This document shows, piece by piece, positions 34,009-47,900 of a stretch of 64,000 nucleotides of DNA. The notes below the pieces were generated by a model. That model ran no database searches, was not told the origin of the DNA, and was given only the letters and a program-made list of their open reading frames with translations. The position numbers were made by a program, and so were the translations under genes. Numbering within the stretch: the stretch's first letter is position 1; each line of letters begins with the position of its first letter. Source of the stretch: Microplitis mediator (taxonomy: Eukaryota; Arthropoda; Insecta; Hymenoptera; Braconidae); NCBI RefSeq assembly GCF_029852145.1, contig NC_079975.1:6572001-6636000 (forward strand). The letters are read 5' to 3'.

Positions 34009-34158
34009 TAGGGTAAAAGCACCAGTACCTAGCCCTTAACCATTAGCCAGCCGGTCATATACTTTAACATTGGCTTTAACATAAAATATATATAGATATA
34101 ATTTAACATGAAGTGGCTGGCTACTGGTTTGGAGTTGGGTACTGGTGGTCTTACCCTA
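34009..34158. mobile_element. 150-bp TAGGGTAAAAGCACC hairpin element
   Basis: Inverted ends TAGGGTAAAAGCACCAGTAC and GTACTGGTGGTCTTACCCTA, with inner mirrored segments (AGCCAGCCGG / GTGGCTGGCTACTGG). No coding potential. Confidence 0.6.
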
Positions 34159-34631
34159 CTATTACAATATTAAGGTCCTTGAATTCAATTCATTTATACT
34201 TAAGTATAAAACCTCTGTCTTAAATGTTTCCCGAAAAAAAGGAAAATAATAAAAAAATAAATAAAAGATACCTTCTGAAAGTCAGAATGGAAAATAATTT
34301 TTAAAAAAAAGTTTTTTTTATTTTGAAGTCTCATAAAATCGATAACATTCATGAAATAAAAATTAGAACAAGTGAGGAATTCACCGTAAAAATTTTGTTG
34401 ACACTTGACATCAACTGTGAATATGCTTATAAATCTTATACAAAACAAAAGACATATTTTCGAAGATATAACATCATTTTTTAAGGGCCAATATACCCCC
34501 CAAAAATAGCTTAGTATAATAGAAGCGTCTAATAGATGGTGCCACTTACAAGACACCATCTATTGGTAGCCTTTGGCTAGATTGGGAATCTCCGAGGCCA
34601 ACTGTACCATTTTTCTATTAATTTTTGCAAT
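34159..34631. other. Intergenic; no gene recognised
   Basis: A short hairpin (AATAGATGGTG / CACCATCTATT) is at about 34530-34563. The 119-codon minus ORF is low-complexity and Phe-rich and is not called. Confidence 0.3.
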
Positions 34632-34706
34632 CAATCTAAGGCGTAAGGTTTAGGACTCTCGAATTTGATCACTGGCTAGACGTGGGTTCGAATCCTAGAG
34701 GAGCTT
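34632..34706 (+). pseudogene. tRNA-Leu-like pseudogene or SINE head
   Basis: TCTAAGGCG, GGTTTAGGA (anticodon-loop-like, TAG) and GACGTGGGTTCGAATCC occur in the order and spacing of a leucine tRNA with a long variable arm. The 5' part (CCGAGGCCAAC at about 34591) is separated by an AT-rich insertion and the acceptor stem does not pair, so it is not a working tRNA. Confidence 0.45.
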
Positions 34707-36960
34707 AAAGAATTTTTCACCCACAAAATGTGAGGTATTTTCGTCCTGAGATTCATCCCTTCTAATGTTCAAGTCTTTAAAAGAAAAACACAATTGTATT
34801 CAAAGTAGATATAGAATGATAGAAATAATTATTATTGTTCAGAAATAGATTAATTTGAAATTGTTTCTCATTGACTATCAATAATAAATAATTACTTGTT
34901 AACCCTTCAGCACCCACATTAGAGCACCGTAAAACAATACCCGCGTGATAAGAAAAAGTCTCACGCTTCGGTGTATGCGTAATTGCGGGAAAATTTTAAA
35001 CTTTTAATAGAAACCGTTAAATAGAAAAATAATACTATGCACTTACCTAGTAATTACACAATTATAATTTATTTGAATATTTTTACAAGATTTTATAAAC
35101 ATGAATGTCCCCATCTACTTGTTTTTATTTTTAAATTTTGTAAACAATGACAGATGTAATGGCTGAAAAAAATGACGGTGAGCGGAAAGATTCGGACTAC
35201 CCGAACTTAGACGAATCGTATTAATTTCTACGCGCTACTTTACTCACATGATGAGCAAAAATCTCATAGATTTTTGAAATAAATATTTTTAAAGTATTTT
35301 CTAAGCTCGCCTACGGCTCATAGCGACTATCACACTCGTTCATGTCAATGCATCATAAGCGTTACGCTCATGTCGTGACAACATGATTTTCAAATTGTTC
35401 GCCCTCCCCCCCCCCCCCCTCCAAAAGACGACCTCGAATTTGGTATATCAAACTTCTATCATACATTTCTATACGGGAAAAATTCTCGCTCCTGTGCGTG
35501 ATCTTGCGGCAAGAGTCGAACTACTAAAGGCTCGCTCACCTTGGCCTTGATTTCTTCTTTATTTTTTTGTTTCCTTTTGCGTAAAATAAAATATTTTTTT
35601 GCTATATTATCATTTATACACTCCGAAAAAAAAGTTTTTTCCTCCCGGTAAATTTTTTGTTCTGGTAGCATTACTGGGATTTTCGTGGTAAGAATACTAA
35701 AACTTATTTCACAGAGCAATACGTGTACTGACTGTAGGAAAATTCGGTATTACTGCAGGTATATTACCACAGTTAAAATCAAATGAACTTAACCTTATTT
35801 TATTGACATGCATGAATTTATGAAAATAGGAGAATTTTTGATTATAATAGATGTACTATCGACAATTGAGACAAAAAATGAATAAAAATTAATCAATAAT
35901 TCAATAACTATAAAATAGAATATTACAAGCCTTATTTTAATATTTGTTGACACTTGCACTCATATCTATCTCATAATAGCTAGCATGAGGTAAAATCGCA
36001 GGAAACAAAAATTACTATTGTTTTCAGTGTATACATCTATATTTTTTTCCGAAAATTTTTACCCTCGTTACAACACCGGTATGCTATTGAAAATTTGCAA
36101 TCTATAACATATTTTTGGTGCGACAATGAAGATTTCATTCAAAATTATTTTCTTAATCGAATATAAATCTGGGTTAAGTTCAAGATATGCTGATCTTTTC
36201 TATTTTCGAAATTGTGTAAATAAAGTTCAATTTTCTTTTCTTAAAAAAATATTCTTCAAATAAGATATCAATTTTATAATGCACTAATTTTGATTGATTT
36301 CCTATCTCGAGGAAGTATGGTTTCTACAAAACTTCTTTTTTCCCGCTGTGATATAACATACATCAAAAAGTTCAAGAATTTCATGTACCTACGTCACATA
36401 AATTTCTACTAATCGTTAAACAATAACAATTAAATGCATGATATTCAAATTATAATCATCGACACGAACGATAAATAAGGATGCATATTCAAGACATTGT
36501 TTAAATTTATTCTGGAATACATTTTGTTGAAAAGTATTTTTTTAATTAATGTGTACACTTTTGACCTCAGAATATATGGTACAATATGGCGAAAAATGGT
36601 AATCACTGAAAAAAAAACAAGTATTTTTTTTTTTTATCAATTTTTGTTTTTCACTCTCTAACACTGAAGTAGTGAAAATTAGTGAATATTCACTATTTGC
36701 CAGTGAATTTCGCCAATTCACTTTTAGAGAGCATGCAGTAACTAACATTTTCCGATAGCACAATTTCAGATTATTACTGAAAAAAAAAACATTTTAATGT
36801 TTCTAATGTTTTCAAGGCTCCTGAAGCCCTTAAATTAAAGAAGAAAATTTTAACTAAATGATGTTTTACTAAAAATGATTTTGTTTGATCATATATAATT
36901 ATATATGATCTCAAGTATAATCATTTATACATATATAATTAGATAAAATCATTTTTCATC
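34707..36960. other. AT-rich intergenic stretch
   Basis: Contains a C-run (about 35406-35419) and a perfect 24-bp palindrome at 36887-36910 (core TATATAATTATATA). A 21-codon ORF at 35159 (MAEKNDGERKDS...) has a coding-like look but no splice or family support. No gene called. Confidence 0.3.
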
Positions 36961-38571
36961 GGGAATTTTAAATTTTACAAGGACCACCTTGACCAGCGAT
37001 GACGTTGTTAAACTAAAAAAGGCGCCCATTTACTGTTATTGCCGCCAAATTAGCTGATCAGACCGAAGTGACGATACCTAAGGAGTCATAGGGCCCGGTT
37101 ACGTTATCCCTACTCTTTCATCCTCGAGTCAGTCGTCACACTAGACCGACGGTGACGATCCTGTTGGCCTGTATAGTAGGACTTCTACAGTATTCTACAA
37201 TGAAATATTATTTGACGGTAACGAGAACTTTAATGGGTAGTTGTATGGCTGATAAGAACGACTGGGCAATTTGCCTTGTAATCCGTGGAAATTTTGACCT
37301 TCAAAATTGCTAATAATTACCCGTTGAGCAACGTTTTAGTGCCATCTATGGTTCGAATTTTAGCTTTGATCGAGCAATCGATTCAACGGATGGATTGAAA
37401 AAGAGAGATTCCGTTTGGAATTCGAGCGCAACGGCTAAACAAAACAGTTTTTGAACAATTTCGATTTTCCGAGCAACGATCGTCGTCGGGTTATCAATCA
37501 ATTTTACGTCAAACAGTACAGAACTTGTATTGGTTTACGTAAAACTGAGATCAACTGCTTGCCAGCGAAAACGTGATTGACATACCTTAGATGGTATTCG
37601 TGAATTACGCGTTGTTTGACGTTTCGATAACCAAAAGTATGTAATTATCTATGGTAAATAAACGACAATTCATTTTGAACCGCTCACCGAAATAAAATAT
37701 TGCATTATTTTGTTTCGTTTTATAAGAAAACTCTGATAATTACGGATCCTCTGTGTCTCATGCACTGTAGCAGTAGCTTTTTTCCAGCTAAGAACTCGAA
37801 AATTTATTCACAATAACGTTTTCGAGCTCCACCGTTCAGATTTTTCCATCAGAAATCAGCGTGAGAAGTTTGGTACTTTTTAAAAGAATTTATAAGATAT
37901 TCATTGTGAAATATTTAAATATTTTTCAATAAATTATTGGGGGTCATCCGCTATTGGCCGAGTTGCCTACATCTCAAATAAAAAGTTTATAATATAAGAT
38001 TCGTTGTTCTCCAGTTGTAAAGATGTAGTTAATATGAATAAACTATTGTACATGCGATGTTATATAGTGAGAAATAGAAAAATTACGTCAAGCTCAAACG
38101 ACGTCATCAATGAAGTGGGAGACCTGAGTGTGAGAAGGGAGTACAAGTTGCATATTATAAACGAAAATCCTAAGCACGCCGTAACAGTGACCATATCGTG
38201 TTGCAAGCCAAAAAGCATTAGTTGACCGCGCCTAGGAAGCAGATATTTAGAAAATAGTTGCACATAGTAGCCGAATTGAACTTTTAACTGATTTTAAATT
38301 GATTAATTTTACTTAGTATTTTTTATTTTTTGTGAACAATTACTGTACAGCCCAATTTAATAATGAATTATCGTATAAAAATGCATAAACTTTAAGTCAA
38401 CAATCAATGAGCTAAAATAGTAGTATTCTGTATTCCATCGAATCGATATCGTTTCGACTTTCTTACAACAAACTGATTAGAATTCGAATCATAAGTCCAT
38501 ACAGGCGGTTATCTCAGTGTCACAGCAGAACAGCATAAAATCCATATAGACAAAGTAAGTTTAAAAAATAT
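36961..38571. other. Higher-complexity unannotated block
   Basis: 36961-37640 is richer in GC and less repetitive than its surroundings, but all frames are interrupted. 38004-38225 (plus) is a 73-codon ORF ending AVTVTISCCKPKSIS that I do not recognise. Possibly a decayed gene, a non-coding RNA or an unrecognised transposon. Confidence 0.25.
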
Positions 38572-38807
38572 ACAGGGTAGAGGTATCATTTGTGGACACT
38601 GCTCCATTTTTGGACATTTAATACTTTATTTTAATCAATAAAGAAGTATAAAATAAAATTTCCATTGCACTAGTGTGATAAGAGTGTCTTTGTACACATT
38701 TTAAAAACTAATTATGTCACTACGTCTTTTACAAACTGTTTTATTTAAATTTTTAAAGTGACCAAAACTGGCTCTAAAGTGGCCAAAAACGGTACTTTTA
38801 CCCTATT
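38572..38807. mobile_element. ATAGGGTAGA MITE, copy 2
   Basis: Left CAGGGTAGAGGTATCATTTG, right AACGGTACTTTTACCCTATT. The interior matches the copy at 28721-28962 (GACACTGCTCCATTTTTGGA; CCAAAACTGGCTC). Confidence 0.65.
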
Positions 38808-39540
38808 GGTCATTATGATTACACTGCAAGAAATTTTCTTTAAAAATTACCGTTAAATTCACTAATCGTCGGACCAATAACACGACTTAATCATTTGTCG
38901 GTAAGTGAGATAATTTATAACTTTTTTTCAACAAATTTTACCGTAGTCTACTGTAAATTTTGTTCGGTTTTCGGTAAATTTTATGAAGTCTACCACAAAA
39001 TAAATAAATTATTTCGTAATTTTTATTTCAAAACCGATAATAATAAAAGCGCCGCATTATGTCCCACGATTACAATGAATTTAACGGTAATTTTTAACAG
39101 GGGTTCGTACTTCTCTCTCTATTACACTCAAGTCCACCAACGGTACTATCTTTGTTGCACTTGTGCAGTAAATAGAAACTATGGTCGAGTTTTTCTCTCA
39201 AACAAACGAATATTATCAAACAATTTAAGCGCCCTTCGCTAGATTAGACAGTAGTGCATCAAAGTGCGGTCTGTATTTTGTACTTAGAGATTTTGTTTCC
39301 AAAAAAAACTCAGCCGAAAATATCTGATAACCCCTTTGATAAAATTTCTTTCCGTACGCGCACAAGTCTGCCAACAGTCGGTCACTCAGACTCCGACTCA
39401 TTCTTAACTCATAGTAGATCCCCTTAATTAATACATATACTTTGTTGTTGGTGTATCAGCAGCGCTGTTTTCACTGATCGCGTCAATAACTTGCACTAGG
39501 TATTTGGTATAATGTATAATCCTGTCGTGTTGAGAAAATA
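38808..39540. other. Region upstream of elongase 2 first exon
   Basis: The first part is AT-rich with ACCGTTAAA/TTTAACGGT words. After about 39360 it is more complex and may hold promoter elements (TATAATGTATAAT near 39508). Confidence 0.3.
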
Positions 39541-39814
39541 AGTGATACCGAAGACATCACAATCACACTACACTACTGTACTGTGTACTGACATAGCGGT
39601 AAGCGGTTTCCGTGGTCATTGCTGTCTGTAACTCTCGACTTAGCTAGTCTTGTCGTTTCGTTATCGCTGACCACAAGTATCTTCGATTCTTGTCTATGTG
39701 TTCGGACAGGTGACAGTACGAGAGCACGTTTTAGTGGGGAAAGAGCGAGAGCGGGTGTAGCCCAGCGTGTCTCGTTGAGAGTGAAAAGGAAATAAGGAAA
39801 CAAATCAAAAATTA
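39541..39814 (+). promoter_or_regulatory. Candidate 5' non-coding exon of elongase 2
   Basis: A GC-richer block ends at a strong donor (AAAATTAG|GTGGGTGAG near 39814). The coding exon at 41921 opens with an acceptor (TTTTTTTTCAG) 12 bases before the ATG, so an upstream exon is required and this is the best candidate. No ORF in it matches a family. The start of transcription is not fixed. Confidence 0.35.
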
Positions 39815-41932
39815 GGTGGGTGAGTCGTTTATCCGCGTAATTTTAAATTTTATATTTACAATTAATTAATATACATATACACATAATACAAATATATATG
39901 TATACATATATTAATATCAATTTATAAATTTTACTCCAATACATTGTGATTTTAAGTGAAATGTGTTTTTTTCTTGAATGTTATCCAATTGCCGCCAATG
40001 AAACAGTTTTGTAATATGTTTGATACTTTTACTACAGTTTTAACTCACCTGCACGATAACTAATTATATATATGTGTATATATATAGATATATAAATGAG
40101 GTTAGGGCGTCCCTAAAAAACGATCGATTCCCTGTTAAGAAGTTTCGTGACCTGCGAGTTGTATTATAAAAAATTACTAGTATTATTATTTGTATGAATC
40201 GTGTGTATAAATATGAATGTTTTTTTTTTAAATATTTTCTGCAACGAACATTTTTAGTTCAGTGTAAAAAGTGACGTTAAATAAATTTCTAACCTACATT
40301 CTATTATTAATTCGACAAAACTCGTTATCGGTTTTAAAGAATTGTTTTTTACACATTAATTTTAATGCTTATCTATGATTATTACATAAAATTTGTCGTA
40401 AGTTATTTTTTTTTTAAACTTATCTACGATAATCGTAGCAGGTACAAAATGCCGGTTATCAGCGATAGACAATTTTAAAGGTATATGAACATTTTTTCCT
40501 GTAGTTTTATTTACTTAGTTTTTTTTCCTTTAATTACGCAAGTAGGTCAATCATTACATAGTTGTAAAAGTTTTATTTATGGGTATTAATTACAAGTAAA
40601 ATAGTTTTATTAATAATCTAGAATTTAAATCTTGTTTTTTTTTCATTTTTTAAACGATAGAAATATCCGCAAATTTGAATTTAAACGGTAAATTTAATAT
40701 TTTATTTTTGCAGCAGTATTTTAAAATAATTAACTGGGTATTTACTGTCACTAATTTTTGGTACGATTTAATTTTTTAAATTAATAGTTAAATTTTTAAA
40801 AAAATTCCATTCCACGATCTGTAATTTCTATTAAAAAAATAAATAATTGAATCGGTCTTCTAAACCGTCATTCGATCATAACTTTCTCTTGAATAATTAG
40901 TACAAATTTGAAGCGTCATCTAAAGTATACACAGTATATATATATATATATATTTATACACACCTTATTTTTATGATTGTAATAAACGTATAATTTTAAT
41001 AGATATTATAATTAATCTACAAAATAATTTTCAGTCGTTCGATAAACGAGTAGATAACGATTACAAATATTTCGAATCTCATTAGAGCCAATGAATTTTT
41101 TAACGATTTGAATTTTATCTATTTTGAGAATTTTTAATCAACCGGACAATCATCAAAATAATTATAAGAATAATAATAATAATAGCGAAAAAAAAACAAA
41201 GTAAAATTTTATCAGCAAGGACGTACCCATCGCGACTTGGTACTAGACTTGCAATTATTTAACTTACGTTTAAACCGATAGATAAAATATATATGTTTTT
41301 ATTTTTTTTATTTTTCCGTTATAAATTTATTTAAACTGAGTAGGATTTCATAACTTCCGAGTTAAGCCCAATGAGACGAGGAAGAACGTGCGGAATCCGG
41401 TTCCACTCGCACTGGGATCATCGTGGCGTCATGGCATTTCTCTTACAGTAAACATCGATTTACCGATTATTCTTGACTTATGTAAAAGCCTCCCGGCAAG
41501 CTTTACTTGAGTAGATTCAAGTCACCACGGAAGAAAAAGAGCGAAAGAGGAAAAGTGAAAAAGAGAGGAATCCGGCGACAGCATACGAGAAAGTTACTAA
41601 ATGCCTGTCTCTTTACTAGTTCGCACTTAAGGCGATATTCTTATACTGTTGTTTTTAAAACCTATATTAGTTGTAATGAATTACGTACATATGACTAGAT
41701 TAATTAATATTTACTAGTGAGTTAACTACGATGACAACAACGGAAAACCCCCATCTCGATGTACACTAAATTAACACATAATTATTTTAAAAATAAATTA
41801 TAATTATCGTTGGCAGTATTTACGTGTTACAATGTATACAATATTGTTATGCAGTTAATAACATATCAATTTTAGAGTTTAAAAAATAATTGAGTGGAAT
41901 TGTTTGTTTTTTTTTTTCAGAAAATAGGAAAA

Positions 41933-44900
41933 ATGACGACGGTAATTGCAAACTTGGTGCATGGCTACAGAGATGTTATCGACAATAGGTCTGGTAAGTA
42001 TCGGTTTCAATAATTTATTTATATGATACTGAAGTTAGCCGACGTCTAATAATTTTTGGATTTTTTTTTCTACAAATAAATTAAAAAAAAAACTAAACTA
42101 AAAATATGCAGGTGTAGAAAATTCAAAAAGCTATGGGTGCAATTTTTGAATTTTTGTAAATAATCAAAAAATTATTAGACGTCTGCTAACTTGTGTCATT
42201 TTATTTATTCATTATATGGACAGAAATAATATCAACTTTTTAGAATCGGGTATTTGCTTGTTATATTTGTATTTCTCATGGTTTGGTATTCAAGAGATAG
42301 AAGTGACGGTGATGAAATTTTATTAAAATCGTTAAAAAAAATTTTAAATTTCTAATAATTTGAATGTCTCATATATTTCAATAGGTAATCAGAATTTCCC
42401 ATTGTAAATTTCACTTTATTGCTCATGAAACATTTAATCATAGAATTCAAACGTTTCAATGATAAATTTATAAATAATTATGGTTGTAATTTTTTTTTAT
42501 AAAAGTCTAGTATATTTCCCAATCAGTTTATTTTATTTTTAGATAAAAAATCATCTATAATTATAAATATATCGGGTTTCATAAATTTGAAGTATTAATT
42601 ATATATGAAAAATATCATTTCACAAAATTTTCATCATAGTTATTAAAAAGGGTGAAAAATAGTACATATTTATATATGAATAATTAAAATTTCCCATTGT
42701 AAATTTCATGTACCTGAAAATCGAAACGTTTTTTGCGCAACGAAAAAAAAAACAAAAAATGGAAAGTAAAAAATCTACTGAATCACTAGAATTCTTAAAT
42801 GCTCGCATATAGATGTTGGTATGTCAGCCAAAAATGTTAGGCCCCCAACCACCAGAACTACCCCTTGAGCCGACTTACATAAATTTTTTTCGTTTTCGTT
42901 GCGTGAAAAACGTTCCGATTTTCAGGTACATCAAATTTCACTTTATTATCCCCGAAACATTTAATTGTAGACTTCCAACATTACGTTGATAAATTAATAA
43001 AAAACCATGTTTTTAAATTTATTGTGTTTGGAATTTTTTTGACGAAAATCAAGTATATTTTTTGTAGACTAAATATTATCTATGATTATAAATATATCAG
43101 GTTCCATAGATTTTATTTATTAATAATTTCTTAAATATATAAATTGAGAAAATTTCTATTCAAAAAAGTATTATAAATATTGTTCGAAAAAGGGTGAAAA
43201 ATAATACATATATAAGGTAAAAGCCCCTATACCCGCTCAGTACCATTAGTCGCTCACTTTAACTGTTTAAGGCGTTTTTTTATAATTTTTATAAAAAAAA
43301 ATTACAACTAAAAATATTATTATTGATAAATAATTATTTGTGAATCTAAATATATTAAAATATGATGTATCAAATTATTTTATAATAGATTATAAATTTA
43401 AATTAAATGACTGTTTTCAAAATCGCGCTCAGCCGGGCATTTTTTACTTTAACGTTCATTCGTTAGATTAAATTTAGGCTACGTCAAATTTTTTAAGAAT
43501 TGTTATAACTATATCTTATTAAATACATTTTTAAAATTCATGAAATTTTATATTATGAAAGAATAAAGTAGTATAATTTATAAATTATTTGTCCACATCA
43601 ATAAACTTATCATAGTTTAATTGATATTGTCTTTGAGCGACTATAGGGCCATGTGTTGATCGAGTAATGGTACATCACAACTTTTAGTGAGCGACTATGG
43701 GTACACTCAAGGTCCTTATTTAAAAAGTTAATAATAATTAATTGTCAACATTATTCTTCAAACTTAAATTTCATTCTAATACTCGAAACTTAAAAAAATA
43801 ACTATAAAAAAAAATATGGTTTTTCATTTTATTTATTAATTTATATTGAGTGATTTAATCTCACTCCAATGAAAAGTGAGCGGGTATAGGGGATTTTACC
43901 TTCCATACATATATGAAAAATCAAAATTTCATCATAAATTTCACTTCAAAAGTCATCAAACATTTCAGTGATAAATGTTTATATACTAAATTCCATTTAT
44001 AATTATAAATATATCGAGTCCCATAGATTTTAATTATTATTAATTTATTAATTATATCAATAAACAAAATTGTCTTAAAAAAGTTATTAAAATATAGTTT
44101 CCAAAAGGGTGAAAAATAATATATTTATATATAATTTATAAAAGAACAGAATCAATCACGCTGGAAAATACATTGTAAAAAATCACGCATCGTGAAAGTG
44201 GCACAGTTGATTGGGGAAGAACGAAAGAGAAAAAGAGCACGATTAACGAATGTTAAATTGAATGAAACGCTTGCACGCATTGCGTTTGACCATGTCATGT
44301 CGCATCATTACAATTGTGGGTCATTCATTTTGACGATCCAAAAAAAAAATAAATATTGTAGATTTAAAACTCAACTTTTTGCACATAAATTATTCCTTTT
44401 AATAATTAGTACATATATTAAAATAGTCACAAATGTGTCTTTAGAATATTGTTATTATTAAATAACCTTATTAAATTCTATTTGTGTGGACGTGACTATT
44501 TTTATATATATCATAAGCTATGAAATCTTGGAAAGAAAAAATGAGCCGACTTTTCATTATTTGTGGAAACGTAATATGATCGTTAATTTAATTCAAAATA
44601 ATCGAATACTGAATTTATGTAGAAAAAATAACACGTGTGGCAGCGGATGTTTGTGACCTAGTTATTAATAATTATCAATTAAAATATATATACATCTAGC
44701 ATTTCAAATTATTTTATTAATGACAAGAATTAATATAAAATAGTGGGCATAAAAATGCACCAGTTTAGATGATCTGAGATAAAATTTATCATTTACATCA
44801 GTCTATAAATAATCGTAAAACGCCCGATATCTCGTAATCTATTTATTGAAATCTTGATTATAATGAAGCATTGAACTATTATAATTATCTTTTAGATCCT

Positions 44901-47900
44901 AGGGTTAAAGACTGGCCAATGATGAGTAGTCCACTTCCGACAATGGCAATTTGTCTATTTTACGCTTACTTTTCTAAGGTTTTGGGACCCAAACTAATGG
45001 AAAATCGGAAACCCTTTGACTTACGAAGAATCCTAATTGTTTATAATTTTATTCAAACGATATTTTCTACATGGATTTTTTATGAGGTGAGTTATAAATC
45101 TATCACACTTAGATATATTGCTACTATTTAAATGAATGACCTCAGTGACACATTTGACGTTTATAGTGATTGCATCTAGTACACGTTTAGTATGTTATGT
45201 CTCGTATCGTTACAGTTATGTTTGAGTATTTTGTCGGACAAATTTTTAGAGGTCAATGTTATCCATTTTGTAATAATTTTAAAAACATATGGTTGAGTAT
45301 CGCAATTGACAAAGTTTTTATTTTTTAAACTTCTACTATGAATAAAGAATTTAAAAATAAATAAGACCGAGTTGGGATTTTTAGCCTGATTTTTAAATTG
45401 ATGAAATTTTTTTTTTTTTTTATAAAATTTTGTACAGCGGATTTTATGATCTAATAAAGTATTCAAAAGTTTTATCAAAATTTGAATTGTGTTCATTTTT
45501 CGAATTGATTAGAAAATATTTTTCGAAATTAGAGACCCGGTACCCGATCAGGGAACTACTCATGTACTTGTATATCTATGTTGTCTAAATTTTACTATAT
45601 ATAGATATACAAATATATGGAGTGATTGAGTTCCCTGATCGGGTATTAGATCTTTTATTTTATTGCAAAAATAAAAATTTAAGTTTACCGAAGCCCGGAT
45701 TTCTAATCTGGTGACAGTAGACCACTATCTCTGCTTCGCGTTCGAGGTGTGCAATTTCACAAATAATAAATTTTAGTTTTTTTTTTTTCTAATCTGATTG
45801 CCTTAAATTTAACCTTCCGTTACAAGCGCTTTCTCTAGTGTCTTACTCGTATTCACGCCAACTCTATTAGGTTGAGTAGTGTTGTGCGGGGAATCTCCAC
45901 ATAGCGCGAGTAACGAAGGGTTAAATAAGATTTACATCTTCGTGAACTCTTGCGACTGCAAAAAAAATCTTTTACTAAACTCAGAGCTTGAAAACGCAAA
46001 GTTTTAAAAGATACTTTTAAGCTCAAAGACAATGGACCTGAAGATCGGAACGTTTTTCACGCAACAAAAAAAAAAAATTGGAAAGTAAATTTCTACTGGA
46101 TCTAGATTTCAGAAATATTTCGCATATAGATGCTGGTCTGTCAGCCGAAAATCTTAGGTCTCCCCAACTTTCCGGAACTCTGCCCTGTCATGACAAAACG
46201 ACGTATCTCAAAAATTATAGTTTCGAGAAAATAGCGTTTAAAGTTTTAACAGAATTTGAGTACAACTTAACAGAAAAATTAATTTCTGTTATGACAAAAC
46301 GCTACAGCGTCGAGTTACAACTCGAGATACGTTTTTTGTATCGTAAGAAACTAATGCTTATTTTGATAAATAGATGAAATTGTTATGACAAAACGCTGTA
46401 ACTCGAAGAATTAAATTTCCAATGCAAAAAAGATATGTTTTTTTTTTCATTTCTTTTATACGCACATTTGATCAATATTATTGGCATAATTAATTAAATT
46501 AGTAAAATTTTGATGATACCCTATTATTAAGTGACACTAAATAAACCATTTAACTTTGTTACGACAAAACAGCGTATCTCGAGATAGGCAGAACTACCCT
46601 TCAAGCAGTAGAATTACATAAATTTTTTTAATTTCCTTTGAGCGAAAAACCTTCCGATCTCCAGGTATATCAGAGACAGTAAGAAGTTTCATAGCCCGTC
46701 TACTGAGTTAATCGTTTTTTAGATTTTCATCTAAGCGATAACTTAAACGACTATTATCGATAACTAATAAAAAATATTTCTAATTGTTAACTCATTAGTA
46801 ATTAATTGATCATAAAGAATAGCCTCTAGAGATACGAATCATAAAAGTAAAATAAATATATCATACAACAATCTAAATACTTTTTCTCATTATTTTACAT
46901 AAATGCATAAATATGTTAGTAATCGATAAAATTCTTGATAAATTTTCCACAATTTATTACATAGTTCTGTAACTTTATAGTTTAGAAATAATGAACATGT
47001 TGATAAAAATATTGTTAAGTATAATTGTGGATATAATCGTGTGATAAAGATAATTGAACCAGTAAAAAATTTTTTATATCGTTACGAACAAGGTGTATAT
47101 CGCTTGAGTTGGTTATATTTCACGCGACAGTAGATTATATGAGAAAATGACGCGCTGATGCAGAACATGCAAGAGTCTTTCAAAGGAAGTATGTACATAA
47201 TCACTCACTGTCATTATAATAACTAAGTACATAAAACGACAGCCAATAAATGGCTAGTACAAAGAAAATCCATCTAAATTAATGTAAATGCACAGCATCT
47301 TAGAGAATCCTCGGAATATTTGGGACTACTCTTGGACTTTGTTTCCGAATGATATAACTGCTATTTAATCATGTTTAGAAGAAAATGATAATTTAAAATA
47401 CTTAACAAGAAATATTTACAATCTATTTATTTACTTATTTTTTCTTTATTCTTGTCATCTCTTCAGTACATGGAATTTTTTTATTTTTTAAATTTAAACA
47501 ATAGTTTTTCAATCGCATGTACAATATTTGGCATTGTCTTTATTGATTCTGCGTAAAATATTATCATACTATTCATTAATATTAAAAAAAAATTCATTAC
47601 AACCGATGACTCAATCATAAAATAAATGTAAATGATAATATACTCTGAAATTAAATGCAATACATGATGTCGCAAAGTTAATCGTTCAGGTATGAAAAGT
47701 TATGCTCGCAATAGAGCTTTGAAAATTTAAAACAACCTTGACATGTAATACATTTAGCTTGTTATAACATTCTCACAATAAAAAAATGATATTTTTGCTC
47801 CGCGGTAATTATGGGGCATAGGCCAATAACCACGTCGAGGTCATACTCATATATTTACATGATTCCAATCAATTATTATGGTCAACTGTTGTCATGTACT

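Larger units (their letters stand above)
42385..44150. repeat. Three diverged tandem units of about 300 bp in elongase 2 intron 1
   Basis: Units start near 42388, 42686 and 43917 and share, in order, AATTTCCCATTGTAAATTTC, CATTTAAT, ATAATTATAAATATATC, and end GGGTGAAAAATAATA. Unit 2 is interrupted by two transposons (42708-42931 and 43216-43900), so the array predates both. Confidence 0.6.

Noticed and set aside
35159..35224. 21-codon ORF MAEKNDGERKDSDYPNLDESY
   Set aside because: Coding-like composition but too short and with no splice sites, neighbour or known family to support it.
41507..41698. Basic 63-codon ORF (FKSPRKKKSERGK...) upstream of elongase 2 exon 1
   Set aside because: No ATG start, no family recognised. 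It could be part of an alternative 5' UTR exon but there is no support for translation.
44192..44461. 89-codon ORF (MKVAQLIGEERKRKRARL...) in elongase 2 intron 1
   Set aside because: Low-complexity basic start followed by AT-driven hydrophobic residues, no recognised domain; considered chance.
45685..45745. tRNA-like stretch (GCCCGGATTTCTAATCTGG, minus strand)
   Set aside because: T-arm and acceptor only loosely resemble a tRNA, the GTTCGAAT core is lost and no cloverleaf forms.
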